A DNA stretch of 64,000 bases from Epiperipatus broadwayi (Eukaryota > Onychophora > Udeonychophora > Euonychophora > Peripatidae): the NCBI GenBank assembly GCA_028023455.1, contig JAQFVV010006474.1, positions 186,001 to 250,000 on the forward strand, in the 5' to 3' direction. Numbering within the stretch: the stretch's first letter is position 1; each line of letters starts with the position of its first letter. Under the pieces are notes generated by a model. It made no database searches. It was not told where the DNA came from and saw nothing but the letters and a program-made list of their open reading frames with translations. The translations under genes and the position numbers were made by a program. Positions 25,498 to 36,331 of the stretch are shown piece by piece.

Positions 25498-26204
25498 TGA
25501 TAAAACCTTGTTTTTGCAGTTTCAAGATTATACATTTTTTAGTTATATTTTATTAATTTTCGTTTTAAATGTGTGGTAAATAATAATAATAACCAAAAAT
25601 AAAAACAAATTTATCATTAACATTTTATTACGACACGTGTGCTGAGCGTAAATCTATTTAAAAGTTTATTTCATTTGGCTATACAAAGATTAAAATAAAC
25701 AATAAACACATTGTAGTATTATGTTAAATAATTTATATTTACAATTGAGATTAATAAAACATGTTATAAATAAACGTACTCAAAGATAAAGTTAATATAA
25801 AAGTAGTAGTTATAAATTTTATCATATAGCTTCTAAATAAATAGATAAGATTAAAGTCGTCTTTAGCCCACTGGGATAGCAGTTAACAGTTTTCTTTATA
25901 GGAGTATACGAATGGTTATATGTACAGCGGAAGTGTTCATACTGTTGAACGCTCACAGTTCACAAGAGAAATGAAAGATATTTATGAATAAAATAATTGC
26001 GAGACATGATGAGTCATTTTGATACGCAATCACTTTAAATAAATAAAAAATTGAAATAATGCTTATCTATAAATCTGAAATAGCATTTTGATGAAATTCA
26101 GAAGATGAAAGAACTAGTCCTCGAATATTTTTAAGATATTTGTTATGCAAATTGGTAAATCGCCGATTCATGGGTGAAAAATATATATTGTATTTCTGTT
26201 ATAT

Positions 26205-26285
26205 AAGTACAGGGAATGAGAGTGTCACAAAAATCCCAGTAAGGTGTGACAAAAGTTCCCGGCCGATATGACACATAAAAAACAC
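26205..26285 (+). repeat. Remnant of the class II tRNA-like SINE
   Basis: Only the 3' part is clear (TTCCCGGCCGATATGACACA, then an A-rich stretch). Position and flanks pair with the intact copy at 30,279-30,360 in the other arm, where the SINE has an intact head. Confidence 0.45.
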
Positions 26286-26737
26286 CATTCTCTTTATCTG
26301 AAAAAACGAATTAATTGAACAAGAAAAAAATTTCTATAAAGTATGGCAATGATTTAAAAAGGTTATTTTATACTTATGTAATACATAGCCTATCTAAAGT
26401 GTAAATTTCAGAGCTGCCAATCTGCTGTTCCCAATAAAAATTTAGATACTACCACAGCTTCGCAATGAAATAAGTTCTTATAGCTTTTTGTGGGGCTTCA
26501 ACGATCATTTATCAAAATAATAAAATTATTTGAAGTTTTATGATACTGTATACTAAAATTGAATATTTTGATGCGGAAAGAATATAAATGTATTTGCTAA
26601 TGCCAAAGCAAACTTAAATATAATATCACATTTATATAGTAAAACCGAATTATGAAGAGGGTGCAATAAATTTACACACATGTTAAACTATTTACTTCAT
26701 GTCGTACTACTATGTTGGCTCGTGGTGCGAGGAATTA

Positions 26738-26759
26738 AATATATATATATATATATATA
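26738..26759. repeat. Short (AT)n tract in the palindrome arm
   Basis: Pairs with (TA)n at 29,694-29,715 in the other arm. Confidence 0.8.
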
Positions 26760-27407
26760 GTCTATAGTAAAAAGTCTATGAATTCGTACGACAGTTCAGC
26801 CAAAGCTTAGATTCAACTCAGGATGGTGACGAGTGTGTTACTGTCATACCAAATATTTATTCATCTCAATATATATTTACATTAAAATCGAATATATGCC
26901 GTCAAACAATATTTAAATGAAAAAATAAAAAGATGAAAAGTGTACCGATTTATTAAAAGAAAACTTAAAAACCGAAAATTAAAAAGCCGTTTAATATAAG
27001 TAGAGATCGCATGACGGGCAAAAATTATTTAAAAAAAAGTTTTTGAAAGTTTTGAAAAAGACATAAATTTGATATTTTTGTTGAATAATGCTGATTTGAT
27101 AACGAAAGTGAAATGACCGACTTCCATTAATTGAACGATTGCCTAAAAAATCAAACCGGCCCTGCGATTAAAGAAATAAACAGATATACAAAGAATAAAT
27201 CACACGACCACTGAAACAGAGATAAGACGTCTAGTCGTTTGAATTCAAGACTTAATGATAAGAGACTAAAGCTAAATTATTATTATAACGAATATCGTTA
27301 TAACTAGCAGTAATAAACATTTTCGATGTGGAAGTCGTACGATTTTCTGACAGTTCAGCTGAGGCCTTCGAGACAGTTCTGACCAAATGGCAAGTCACAA
27401 TTTTCAC

Positions 27408-27780
27408 GAAAGTGATCACGAAGATGAATTTGCTAAAACCGCAAGTATGAACTATTGTGTCTATCTACCAACTTTCCTGTGCAATTAATACCGAAAATAA
27501 CTTATTCGAAAGAATGCAAAATACACATTATTTTTATGTAGATATTTAGTCATTTCATTTCATTTTTTTTTGTGTGTGTATTAAAATGAAATGGAAATGA
27601 TTGCTTAAACATCTACATAAAAAAAATATCAATAATTGAATTTGCATTCTTTAAGTCAGATAAGAGTTCTTATTTTCAGTTACTAATTACTTGCAATTTT
27701 AGGAAAGTTATTAGATAGACACAATAGTCTATATTTTACGGTTTTAATAGATTGAAGAAGTCCATCTTCGTGATCATATG
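27408..27780. repeat. ~360-bp foldback element (left copy)
   Basis: The two halves are reverse complements about a centre near 27,590. The outer words GATCACGAAGATG (27,415) and CATCTTCGTGATC (27,762-27,774) pair, as do ACACAATAG / CTATTGTGT and ATGTAGAT / ATCTACAT. No coding capacity is seen, so it resembles a MITE or foldback element. A second copy lies at 28,460-28,840 on the other side of the palindrome centre. Confidence 0.75.
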
Positions 27781-27784
27781 CCAA

Positions 27785-27970
27785 AGCCATATATAGACAT
27801 CAACACAATACACACAACTACATCACCCACTGTAGGATGAAAGGTCTTCTCCAAGTTTATCCATCTTCTCCGATTTTAGCTGCCAACATTTCGCATTTTC
27901 AGCATTTTCATCCATCCATCTCACATATCTTTACAACTTTCGGAATCCAGTTTAAAATTTCAATTCGTCC
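27785..27970 (-). pseudogene. LINE 3' fragment, inverted partner
   Basis: Its reverse complement matches 28,210-28,410 (for example AAAATCGGAGAAGATGGAT, then GACCTTTCATCCTACAGTGG). It is the minus-strand half of the LINE relic that spans the centre of the palindrome. Too decayed to translate usefully. Confidence 0.7.
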
Positions 27971-28410
27971 ATCTATTACCAGTTCTTACTTATGGATCTG
28001 AGACTTGGACACTTAATAGAAGAGCAATACAGAGACTCCAGACCACTCAAATATATGGAGAGATGTATGTTGGGAGTAACAAGAAGAGATCGAAAACGCA
28101 ATGTAAGGGTAAGATAACAAACAGGTCTTACTGACCTTATTTGAAAAAAATTAAAAAATTGAAATGGAGTTGGGCTGGACATATTGCTAGAAGAGATGAT
28201 AATAGATGGACAATTGAAATTTTAAACCGATTCCAAGAGATTGTAAAAGACCCAGAAAGAGACCACATGTGAGATGGATGGTTGTTATGAAAATGTGCAG
28301 GGGTGTTGTGGTGCAGAGAAGCTAAAGATCGGAGAAGATGGATTTTACTTTGGAGAGACCTTCATCCTACAGTGGATTTGACAGTAATTGATGATGATGA
28401 TGATGATGAG
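27962..28410 (+). pseudogene. Truncated LINE, reverse transcriptase C-terminal end
   Basis: Translation across frameshifts gives the characteristic C-terminal tail of LINE endonuclease/reverse transcriptases: VLTYGSETWTLNRRAIQRLQ, then MLGVTRRDRKRN, KWSWAGHIARRDDNRWT and DRRRW. Stops and shifts interrupt it. The 3' end is a short (GAT)n run (about 28,390-28,408), a typical LINE microsatellite tail. The 5' part of the element is absent. This C-terminal type is widespread in invertebrate RTE-like LINEs; the clade is not certain from the fragment. The centre of the 10-kb palindrome lies within this element. Confidence 0.75.
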
Positions 28411-28459
28411 GAGATATTGTAGACGTCACTAGAGATCACGAAGGATGGACTTATCAATC

Positions 28460-28840
28460 TAGTTAAACCGTGAAGTAAGAACTACAAACAATCTAATACC
28501 CACTTTTCTAAAATTGCAAGTAATTAGTAACCGAAAATAAGAACCTTATCGGACTTAAAAGACGCAAATTTATCTATTGATATTTTTTTTATAGATTGTT
28601 CAAGCAAATCATTTCCATTTCCCATTTTAATACACACACTAAAAAATGAATGGAAATGATTGCTTAAAGATCACTAAAAAAAATATCAACACCATTGAAT
28701 TTGCATTCTTTAAGTCAGATAATAGTTCTTATTTTTGCAGTTACTAATTACTTGCACACTTAGTGAAAGTTATTAGATAGCACAATAGTTCGTACTTTAC
28801 GGTTTAATAAATTGAGAAGTTCATCTTCGTGATCACTTTC
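28460..28840. repeat. ~360-bp foldback element (right copy)
   Basis: Same foldback as 27,408-27,780, with its own two halves pairing around about 28,640 (AAATGATTTGCTTGAAC-like and its complement; the outer end is CATCTTCGTGATCACTTTCG). The two copies flank the central LINE relic symmetrically. Confidence 0.75.
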
Positions 28841-29693
28841 GTGATTTTGTCCTTTTTTGAATGAAATTTGACTTCGTCATGCATTTGATTAGGAACTGTC
28901 ATCCAGAGGCCTCAGCTGGTTTGTCCAGTAATTAATCGGTTGCAGACTTCCACATCAGTGAAAATCTGTAATATAGCTAGTTATAATGATCTATTCATAG
29001 TCAGGTCTAAGATAACAATTATAATAATAATTTGGCTTTTATATTTTATTAGTCTCTTATCATTAGATCTTGAGTTCAAAGGCACTACATCACTAACCCT
29101 CTGGATGTTTGAATTATGTTCATAAAGATATTTATGGTGTTTGCATTGGTCCCTTAATTCTTTGTACTCTCTTAACTGACCCTTTAATTTATTTTAAACG
29201 CCTCAAGGGCCAGTGGTTTTAAACAATCGTTTAATTAATAAGTTCAATCGATTTCCATTTTCTAAGATTAGGTAGAAATCATCATTATTTCTATTGCCAA
29301 AAATATCAAATCTTTTTTATATCTTTTTGACGCCTTTTTTTACAAAAAAAAACTTTCAAATATTTTTATTTTTTTTTTAAACAGTTTTTAAAGTTGCCCA
29401 TCATGCGATCCATATATATTCAACAACTTTTAATTTTCAGTTTTTAAGTTTTTTCTCTTTAATAATCAACTTTTGATTACAATCTTTTTATTTTCGTTTG
29501 AAAATAATGTAACGGCATATATTCCATTGCAATATAAATATATATATTAATTGCTTTCAGGATGAATCTCATGGTATGACAGTAGTTATACATACACTTG
29601 ATTCACCCATTTCCTGAGAAAAGTTGAATCTAAGCTGGTCTGAACTCAATCATTTTTTTCCATTTAATTAGTCATAGACTTTTACTATAAGTT

Positions 29694-29716
29694 TATATAT
29701 ATATATATATATATTT
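29694..29716. repeat. (TA)n tract in the right arm
   Basis: Counterpart of the AT tract at 26,738. Confidence 0.8.
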
Positions 29717-30278
29717 AATTCCTCGCCACATTGCATAGTGAGCACGTGTACGGTAGAATAATTTAACTTTGTAATGTGTCAAATTTTTATTGCACCCCCT
29801 CTTCGTAACTTCACTTTAGATTTAAACTTATATATATAAATGTGATAATATATTTAAGTTTGATCTATCTTTTGGCATTAGCAAATACATTATATAATTC
29901 TTTTCCACATCAAAATATTCAATTTTATTTTGAATATATATATTAGAATCTGTCTAATTTACATCATAAAACTTCTTAAATAATTTTATTATTTTTGATG
30001 TAAAAATGGATCGTTGAGGCCCCAAAGTTTATAAGGCATTATTTCATTGCAAACTTAATGAGGATAGTATAAATATTTTTATTAGAATTAAATCAAGCAG
30101 ATAAGCAGCTGGAACACGTTTGACGTTTTTGCACTTTTAAAAAAACTATGTAATTACGTAAGTATATAAATAACCTTTTTTAAAATCATTACCATACTGC
30201 CAGAAATTTTTTCTTTGTTCAATTAATTCGTTTTCAGGATAAAGAGAAGAAGAGTTTAAGTTTTTTTTGCGTGTCATA

Positions 30279-30360
30279 GCATCGGCCGGGAAGCGAACCC
30301 GCCAACTCCGTGACAACTGCCTGCAAGAAGCGACGGCGCTGACCTCTCGACCACCAACGC
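30279..30360 (-). repeat. tRNA-derived SINE with class II tRNA-like head
   Basis: Read on the minus strand, 82 nt begin GCGTTGG and end CCGATGC, which can pair over 7 bp (two G-T pairs) like an acceptor stem. An A-box-like TGGTCGAGAGG and a B-box-like GGGTTCGCTTCCC (stem CGGG/CCCG) sit at tRNA distances. The length and the long middle part fit a class II (Ser/Leu-type) tRNA shape. After it come TATGACACGC and an A-run, also present in the copies at 31,201 and 43,905, so this is a SINE head rather than a tRNA gene. A functional tRNA is unlikely. Confidence 0.65.
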
Positions 30361-31200
30361 TTATATAACGAAATGATACAATATATATATTTTTTTTCAC
30401 CCATGAATCGGCAACCTTACACTTTGATTTATTAATTTACACCTAACGATATCTTTAAAATATTCGATTTGGGACTTTTCATCTTCTGAAATTTCATCAA
30501 AAATGCCTATTGAAATAATTTCAGATTTATAGATAAGAGCATTATTTTCAACCTCTTCCACTTATTTTAAAAATTGATTGGGTACCAAATGGTAACTTTG
30601 ATCATCGCTGTCATAAAATTATTTTATTCATAAATATCTTTCATTTCTCTTGTGAACTGTGTTATTGAACCCCGTTCAACGCGTAATGCCTCCAGCGCAA
30701 TACTTCTCTTTTATTCATCCTTCTCCTATAATGAATCTGATAGCAGCTATCCCAGTGGGCTGTTTAAAAGATATCTGAACTCGAATCTTAACTATTTATT
30801 TAGAAGCTTAAAAATTATGATAAAATTTATAACTACTACTTTTATATTAACTTTATCTTTGAGTACGTTTAATTTATAGCATGTTTATTGAATCTCAATT
30901 ATTAAATGCATAAATTATTTAACGCATAATACTTAATCCTTGTTTATTGTTTAATTTTTAATCTTTTATTATGAGCCGTGTGACTATATCGGCTTTAACA
31001 AATTTACGCTCAACCTTTTTTGATATCGTAATAGAATAATTAATGATAAATTTGTTTTTAATAAAAGCTTTGGATTATTATTATTATTATTCCATTTACG
31101 TTTTTACGCATTTAAATTGAAAATTAATAAAATTCTTATACTGTCTATATGATATTTTGAAATGTATAATCTTGAAACTGCAAAAAAGGTTTATTGTCAA

Positions 31201-31297
31201 GCATGGTGGTCTAGAGGTCAGCGATAGCTGCTTACAGCAGTTGTCCAGGTTAGCGGGTTCGCTTCCCGGCTGTTGATATGACACATGAGGAAAAAAA
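31201..31297 (+). repeat. Class II tRNA-like SINE
   Basis: Same family as 30,279-30,360: TGGTGGTCTAGAGGTCAGCG (A-box region), GCGGGTTCGCTTCCCGGC (B-box region), then GATATGACACATGAGG and an A-run. The acceptor-like ends no longer pair fully. It mirrors 25,412-25,497 across the palindrome. Confidence 0.7.
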
Positions 31298-31607
31298 CAA
31301 GGTTTATTGTTAATTGAAATAAAACCATTTGATTTACCTTTTAAGGCTTATTATAACGTGATTGAGTAGTGCTGACTCTGAAAAGTCCGCTCCAAAAGTT
31401 CTTTAATGCGACTGTTTTTTTATTATGTGATTATTCATAAGGTACAAATACTTCTTTGATCACCCTCTAACAAGAAGTTGTCAACATGGTGAGTACTGGT
31501 TTTTATCTTTGAGTTTAACACAAATAAAGATCATGATTTGTTTTTGCTATGTCTGTCAATAGTAAGACGGTAATTGTTTTTTATTGAAGATGGGTAAATG
31601 TGTCTAT

Positions 31608-31680
31608 GTGGGGGTCAGAAATATGAGATGGCACTGAGAGTAGTGGGTCGTGTGAAAGTCTGAGTTCGAATCCCGCATAT
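31608..31680 (+). repeat. SINE-T unit, first of a tandem pair
   Basis: It contains GTCAGAAATATGAGATGGCA, then GTCGTGTGAAAGTCTGAGTT and a B-box-like GAGTTCGAATCCC. The same ~65 bp recur at 31,738-31,808. Related copies are at 42.6, 46.8 and 52.4 kb. Confidence 0.65.
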
Positions 31681-31737
31681 ATTACTATATAAATGCAGGT
31701 TTAAGCCTGTACAATGATCACACACAACATGTGTGTG

Positions 31738-31808
31738 ATCAGGGGGGTCAGCAATATGAGATGGCACTGAGAGTAGTGGGTCGTGTGAAAGTCTGAGTTC
31801 GAATCATA
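31738..31808 (+). repeat. SINE-T unit, second of a tandem pair
   Basis: Near-identical to 31,611-31,675. A short hairpin, GATCACACACAACATGTGTGTGATC-like (31,717-31,741), precedes it. The left palindrome arm lacks this second unit, so it was gained here or lost there. Confidence 0.65.
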
Positions 31809-32189
31809 ACAAAAATAAATTATGACCTTTGTATTCTGAAATCTATAAAATTATTAACTAAAATAAGTTGACATTTAACTTAATTATCTACAACTATGTA
31901 TCATGTTCAAGAAAAGATTTTATGAGTGGGAAGAAAAAGTGTCTGGTATTAAATAATTTTTTATGTAATAAAGCATAATGTAAGATCATTTATATATTCA
32001 CTTGAAGGGACGTTGTTTAATATAAGTACTGGCAAAAATTATGGCATTTGTAAATTATGTTTAGTTTTTTAAATAAATAATTTACAGCAATGAAAAATAG
32101 TAAAGAAAATTGTCAGTATAGCTTAGATGATGAGACTTGTTCTAGCTGAATGCGCACTAAGAACCATTTATATATATATAAAACATATT

Positions 32190-34653
32190 TTGCGGGTTCA
32201 TCCGTGTTAAAAACTTTTAATATTAATATACTGACGTTTCGAACTGGTCACACAAGCCATCCACAGAGTTATAAAAAAATAGAAAGATGGTTGTAGAGGC
32301 GCTACAATCACTGATTTGAATAAAATGTTAAAATTCCACCAATAGCAAAAAATGTTAAATTTAGGAATGTTTTTTAAAAAAATCTTTCCGAATAGGAGAA
32401 AGTTTGTATGTATCATCTCGCTTATTGATACAATCTTGGCCTTTTAAGTATCTCAATGGCTTCTCTTAATTTTGCATAGGTAGAGATTTTATCACATCTG
32501 GATATGATCCTGGTACTAGAAAAATAAATTTTATGATCTGAATCTATAGTATGGAGTAGAGAGTGCTGATGATGATGAGTGTTGTTTAACTGCATTAGCA
32601 TGCTTCAGCTCCCTCCTCTAATACTGATGCGATGATTACTCATACTTATGTAAGAAGCTTCTACAATTTTTACATGAGATTTGATAAGCCCCTTGAGGTT
32701 CAAGAGGGATTGAATCCTTAGTCTTGGTTATTATATTGCTGATCTTTTGATGAGCAGAAAATGCTGTATCTATATTATAGCATTTTAATATATGTCCGAT
32801 ACTGTCTGTAGTTCCTTTACATATGGAACACAAATCCGAATACTGATTTATCATCTTTTTGTTTCCTATTTTGTCTATTTTGGGCTTGTAAATAAGGCTT
32901 TTTTATAAATTTGTAATTATAACCATTTGCGAATAAAACACTATTAATATGATTTATTTCTTCTTTCAGATGTGCTTCATCTGAAAGGTTAATTGCTCTA
33001 TTTAAAAGAGTTTTGGCTATGGAAACTATCTGATTTTAAGATGATGATGAGATATGGAAATGTAAATATCTGTCCTGTGTGTATTCTTTCTGTAAATCGG
33101 AAAAGGATAAACTATTTGGTGTCCTGGTGACTAGAACATCAAGAAAAGGGACTTTTTACATCAGACTCTGTCTCCATTGTAAACTTAATATGAGGGATGC
33201 ATATTATTTAAATGTAAGAAAAAATCATCTAATTTATTTTTTCCATGTTGCCATATGCAAAGTGTCACCCTGTATCTGAGCCAAATGAGAGGTTTTAAGG
33301 ATGATGATTCTAAAGCACCGCAGTTTTTATATATTCCATGAATAAATCAGCTATTACTCCTGAGATAGGTGAGTCCATAGGAGTACTCAAAAACTTGTCT
33401 GTAATGCTGTCCATTGTATAAAAAATATGTATTTAAGAGTCAATGTTTAATTAAAGCCAATAATATGGTCTGTAAATTAGCAACGTTGTGAGATTATATT
33501 TAAAGTCACATCAATTGGAATGTTTGTAAACAAAGACACGACATCAAAACTGACCAGAATGTCACTGCATTACTTTAAACTTTTAAAACAGAAATAAAAT
33601 GAAGAGAGTTTTTAATATATGATTTAATAGATGGGATTGTAGGTTTAATGAAACTGATAAGTATCTGGCTAAATATGAATTGGAGAACCTATTGCACTTA
33701 CTATTGGACGAAGGGGGTATCTAGGTTTGTGAATTTTTGGAAGTCCATATAAATTTTGGACAGACACAAGATTTTTCACGAGGGATTATTTTATTTTTTA
33801 TCTCTGTTTCAATAGGTGACTTATTAATAATAGCTTTTGTTGTTTTTTCCAAATACGTAGTATGATCTCTTTTTGATAGTTTATAAGTTTTATCATTAAG
33901 CAAATCTAAAATTTTATTATGGTAAATGTCACGATCCATTACAACTGTGGCATTACCTTTGTCAGCTGGAAGTACAACAATTGATTTGTTCGATTTTATA
34001 TTATTTAATGCTTGTCTTTCTTTCTTTGAAATATTATTTTTAGGAAACTTAGCTTTTTAAAAATATTACAAATCTCAGCTCTAGCCAAATCATCCGATGT
34101 AGAATCAATTTTATCGAGAGCTGATTCACTATTACAAACAATTTTCTCAAAAGGTATCCGGGAAGGTGTTAAAGCAAAATTGAAACCTTTTTCTAAAACC
34201 GAAATTTCATCTGTAGAGAGGGCTTTCCTAGATAAATTATAAATGGTTTTTTTGATTTGGATACATAATGTTTGGGGATTTTGTTCTAATTAGCATTTGC
34301 AATTTTTTATTTTGCTTTGCTGTTACAAATTCCGAATCTTTAAACGATCTAAAACTTGCAATACGATCAAAACTAGTCCACAGTAAAGGATGTATTTTAT
34401 TACTAAGGAATAAACATAAATGTAGCAATACTTTATCAATTTTGTCTAAATTTTTTCGAGTTTCTTTAATAAAAGAGTTTAAAATAATATTGCTAGTTTT
34501 CCTTAGAATTTTACTAACATTATAATTGTTCTTGTGAAACACAATTTTACAGCAAGTGGGTATAACATTGTGATTTTTGCACGCTAATAAAAAAGATAAA
34601 TTACAAAGTAACTTACATTTCTTAATCCACGAAGATTTGCACGGGTTAAATAT
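32190..34653 (-). pseudogene. Penelope-like retroelement, near full-length (copy B)
   Basis: Read on the minus strand from about 34,653. An N-terminal region (about 34,540-34,240: NLDKIDKVLLHLCLFL) leads into the reverse transcriptase. GLPKIHK and PLRPIVSAIGSP (about 33,750-33,690) and SFDVVSLFTNIPIDVT (about 33,550-33,505) are classic PLE motifs. SPISGVIADLFMEYI follows near 33,380, then the linker LKCYNIDTAFSAHQK and the GIY-YIG nuclease (GAYQISCKNC, about 32,690) to about 32,340. Stops and frameshifts are frequent, and the GSP-type active-site region is altered (PMDSP), so it is dead. The unit is about 2.46 kb. A partial copy (A) lies directly upstream in the same orientation, the tandem arrangement known for PLEs. 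The inner (3') 1.26 kb is shared with the palindrome. Confidence 0.88.
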
Positions 34654-34661
34654 ATAAAATA
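34654..34661. repeat. Target site duplication of Merlin, left
   Basis: ATAAAATA immediately precedes the left terminal inverted repeat. The same 8 bp follow the right end (36,332-36,339). The unfilled site occurs once in PLE copy C (38,340-38,347, opposite strand). Confidence 0.92.
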
Positions 34662-34963
34662 GGTAAAACTGACTTTTAGCGTCCCCAACAATTGGCCCTC
34701 TATTTTTAAAAAACTGAACTAACTACTTTTTCCCACCTAAAAAAAAAGTGTATGTAACTATATCCAAGTGTAAATGGTAATAAAAAAAAAAGTTAAAATA
34801 AATAAAAAAAAAAAAGTTAAAATAAATACTTACATTTACATGCGTATTTTTCACTTATAGCGGTCTTTGCTGTATATAGAACTGTAAATAAATGACGTAT
34901 ATTAACTCTAAATGTTTTCACATAAAGAAGAATAAATAACCAAAAAAAAAAAATTACTTTTTT
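34662..34963. repeat. Merlin left terminal inverted repeat
   Basis: Pairs with 36,057-36,331 over nearly its full length. It includes the last codons and stop of the transposase frame (stop 34,962-34,964). Confidence 0.88.
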
Positions 34964-35932
34964 AGGAGTAGTTGGAAGCCACACAAGCGAGGAAATGCAC
35001 GAAAAGGTCATCGTGTGCGTGCAGATTTCTGAAAGAAAATTCCTCCAGGTAGGATGAGAACAAAGGTCTGCTCATCCCAAATTGGTATTTTAGCTTACGC
35101 TTTGCTCTCATCCACAGATTTTCAACATTATTGGTGTGTATATCCTCGTCATCCGGGTCAACAAAGTTGTCTTGATGGACGATGACAGAGTGGAGATAGA
35201 CACCATTGGAAAGACCACTGATATTGTTATACGCAGGCCATCCGTCGCTGATAGTATGTGTTCCAGGCAAAATGTGTTGCTGGATCAGTGGTTCCAGGGT
35301 GGCAGCCAATCTGTCTGCGATTTCAGATAGGAAACATTTTTTCGAGCCTCTTTCTATTCCACTGAACACCCAATGGCCTTCTCTGAAGGCCCCTCTGTTG
35401 TTTTTGCGATGGAAGAAATACGACTCGTCGATTTCGACTGTGGTTTGCCATTGGCATCAAATCCGCCAAGAAGTGCTGTATTTCTGTCGAAATATGTAGC
35501 ACATTCTTCCCGGCAAAAATTACACCAGTCTATGATCACTCGTTCGCTGAACTCCGTCTCGTGAACGATCATCCAAACAGGCACATTATATGACCAGCAA
35601 AATGCTATGTGAACAATGGTGTTCAAACCCAGATGGCTGCGTGAAAAAAATAAGCCACTTCGTACTGCTGTACGTTGTTTGCGCATTTTGCATTGCCATC
35701 TGACACCATCTATGCCAGCCGAATATTTTACCAGCGAACATTCAATGTTGCAACGCAGACAGAGCATGCTGTTCTTTAGCAGACGCCTCCTGGCCAGCCA
35801 CTTCAGGGTCAATTCCACAGTTTGAAATTGATCTATGAGACGATGAGTATTCCAACTTTCTGCCAGAACTTCCAAAACAGACATAATTTCATTTGGAGGC
35901 ACTATGGTTGTGAGAGCCACTCTAGCTGCCAT
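34962..35932 (-). pseudogene. Merlin transposase, one frameshift
   Basis: Cut-and-paste transposase of the IS1016/ISXO2 type, acting on the element's inverted repeats. From the ATG at 35,932 the N-terminal part has a zinc-ribbon-like pattern (CLRC near residue 58, then RWQC) and the family's arginine-rich turn followed by SGLFFSRSHLGL. The catalytic triad is visible: D in VEIDES (about residue 165), D in ISDGW (about 230) and E in NNVENLW (about 271), with GIERGSKKCFL and FVDPDDEDIHTNN between. The total of 971 nt would give about 323 codons, the usual size, but a single-nucleotide loss near 35,440, just before VEIDES, shifts the frame and splits it into two open halves (35,932-35,354 and 35,369-34,962). 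No other stop is seen, so inactivation is recent, or the shift is a sequencing error. Confidence 0.9.
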
Positions 35933-36056
35933 TTTTTAGAAGGACAGAATTCCACATGGTATAATTTGTCTCGTGTCACAAATGACACGTGACCAAAGTA
36001 CGGCAGTTCATAATTTTTACAGCTGGGACTTTTTGCGTGAGTCTAAATAGAGCCTA

Positions 36057-36331
36057 AAAAAGTAAGTTTTTTTTTTGGTTATTTATTATTCTTTATGTAA
36101 AAACATTTAGAGTTAATATACATCATTTATTTACAGTTCTATATACAGCAAAGACCGCTATAAGTGAAAAATATGCATGTAAATATAAGTATTTATTTTA
36201 ACTTTTTTTTTATTAGCATTTACACTCGGATATAGTTACATACACTTTTTTATTAGGTGGAAAAAAGTAGTTAGTTCAGTTTTTTAAAAATAGAGGGCCA
36301 ATTGTTGGGGACACTAAAAGTCAATTTTACC
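36057..36331. repeat. Merlin right terminal inverted repeat
   Basis: Reverse complement of 34,662-34,963, ending GTCAATTTTACC. The transposase start codon lies about 125 bp inside it. Confidence 0.88.

Larger units (their letters stand above)
23425..27970. repeat. Left arm of a ~10-kb imperfect palindrome
   Basis: This arm matches, in reverse complement and in the same order, 28,210-33,455. Anchor pairs include 23,459-23,500 with 33,405-33,450; 24,725-25,050 with 31,860-32,185; 25,410-25,540 with 31,160-31,290; 25,940-26,180 with 30,385-30,640; 27,330-27,400 with 28,840-28,960; and 27,785-27,970 with 28,210-28,410. Divergence with many small indels is obvious. The arm holds, from the outside in, a PLE 3' part, two SINEs, a ~360-bp foldback and an inverted LINE fragment. 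Confidence 0.85.
28210..33455. repeat. Right arm of the ~10-kb imperfect palindrome
   Basis: Reverse complement of 23,425-27,970 in matching order. It is about 0.7 kb longer, partly because it keeps an intact SINE head (30,279-30,360) and an extra tandem SINE-T unit (31,738-31,808). Similarity to the left arm ends near 33,455, inside PLE copy B, which continues outward to about 34,653. Confidence 0.85.
34662..36331 (-). mobile_element. Merlin (IS1016-like) DNA transposon
   Basis: A complete 1,670-bp element with terminal inverted repeats of about 300 bp (34,662-34,963) and about 275 bp (36,057-36,331), ends starting GGTAAAACTGACTTTT, an 8-bp target duplication and a single transposase frame on the minus strand. 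An 8-9 bp duplication and an ISXO2/IS1595-type DDE transposase define the Merlin superfamily. The element interrupts the junction between PLE copies A and B, so it is younger than that arrangement. The repeats differ from each other by scattered substitutions and poly(A) length changes. Confidence 0.93.

Noticed and set aside
30146-30400. 84-codon minus-strand frame across the SINE
   Set aside because: It is a chance frame through the tRNA-like head and its flanks; translations of SINEs of this kind are not proteins.
35136-35825. Plus-strand frames of 60-97 codons in the Merlin element
   Set aside because: They are antisense shadows of the transposase, which has the recognisable motifs.
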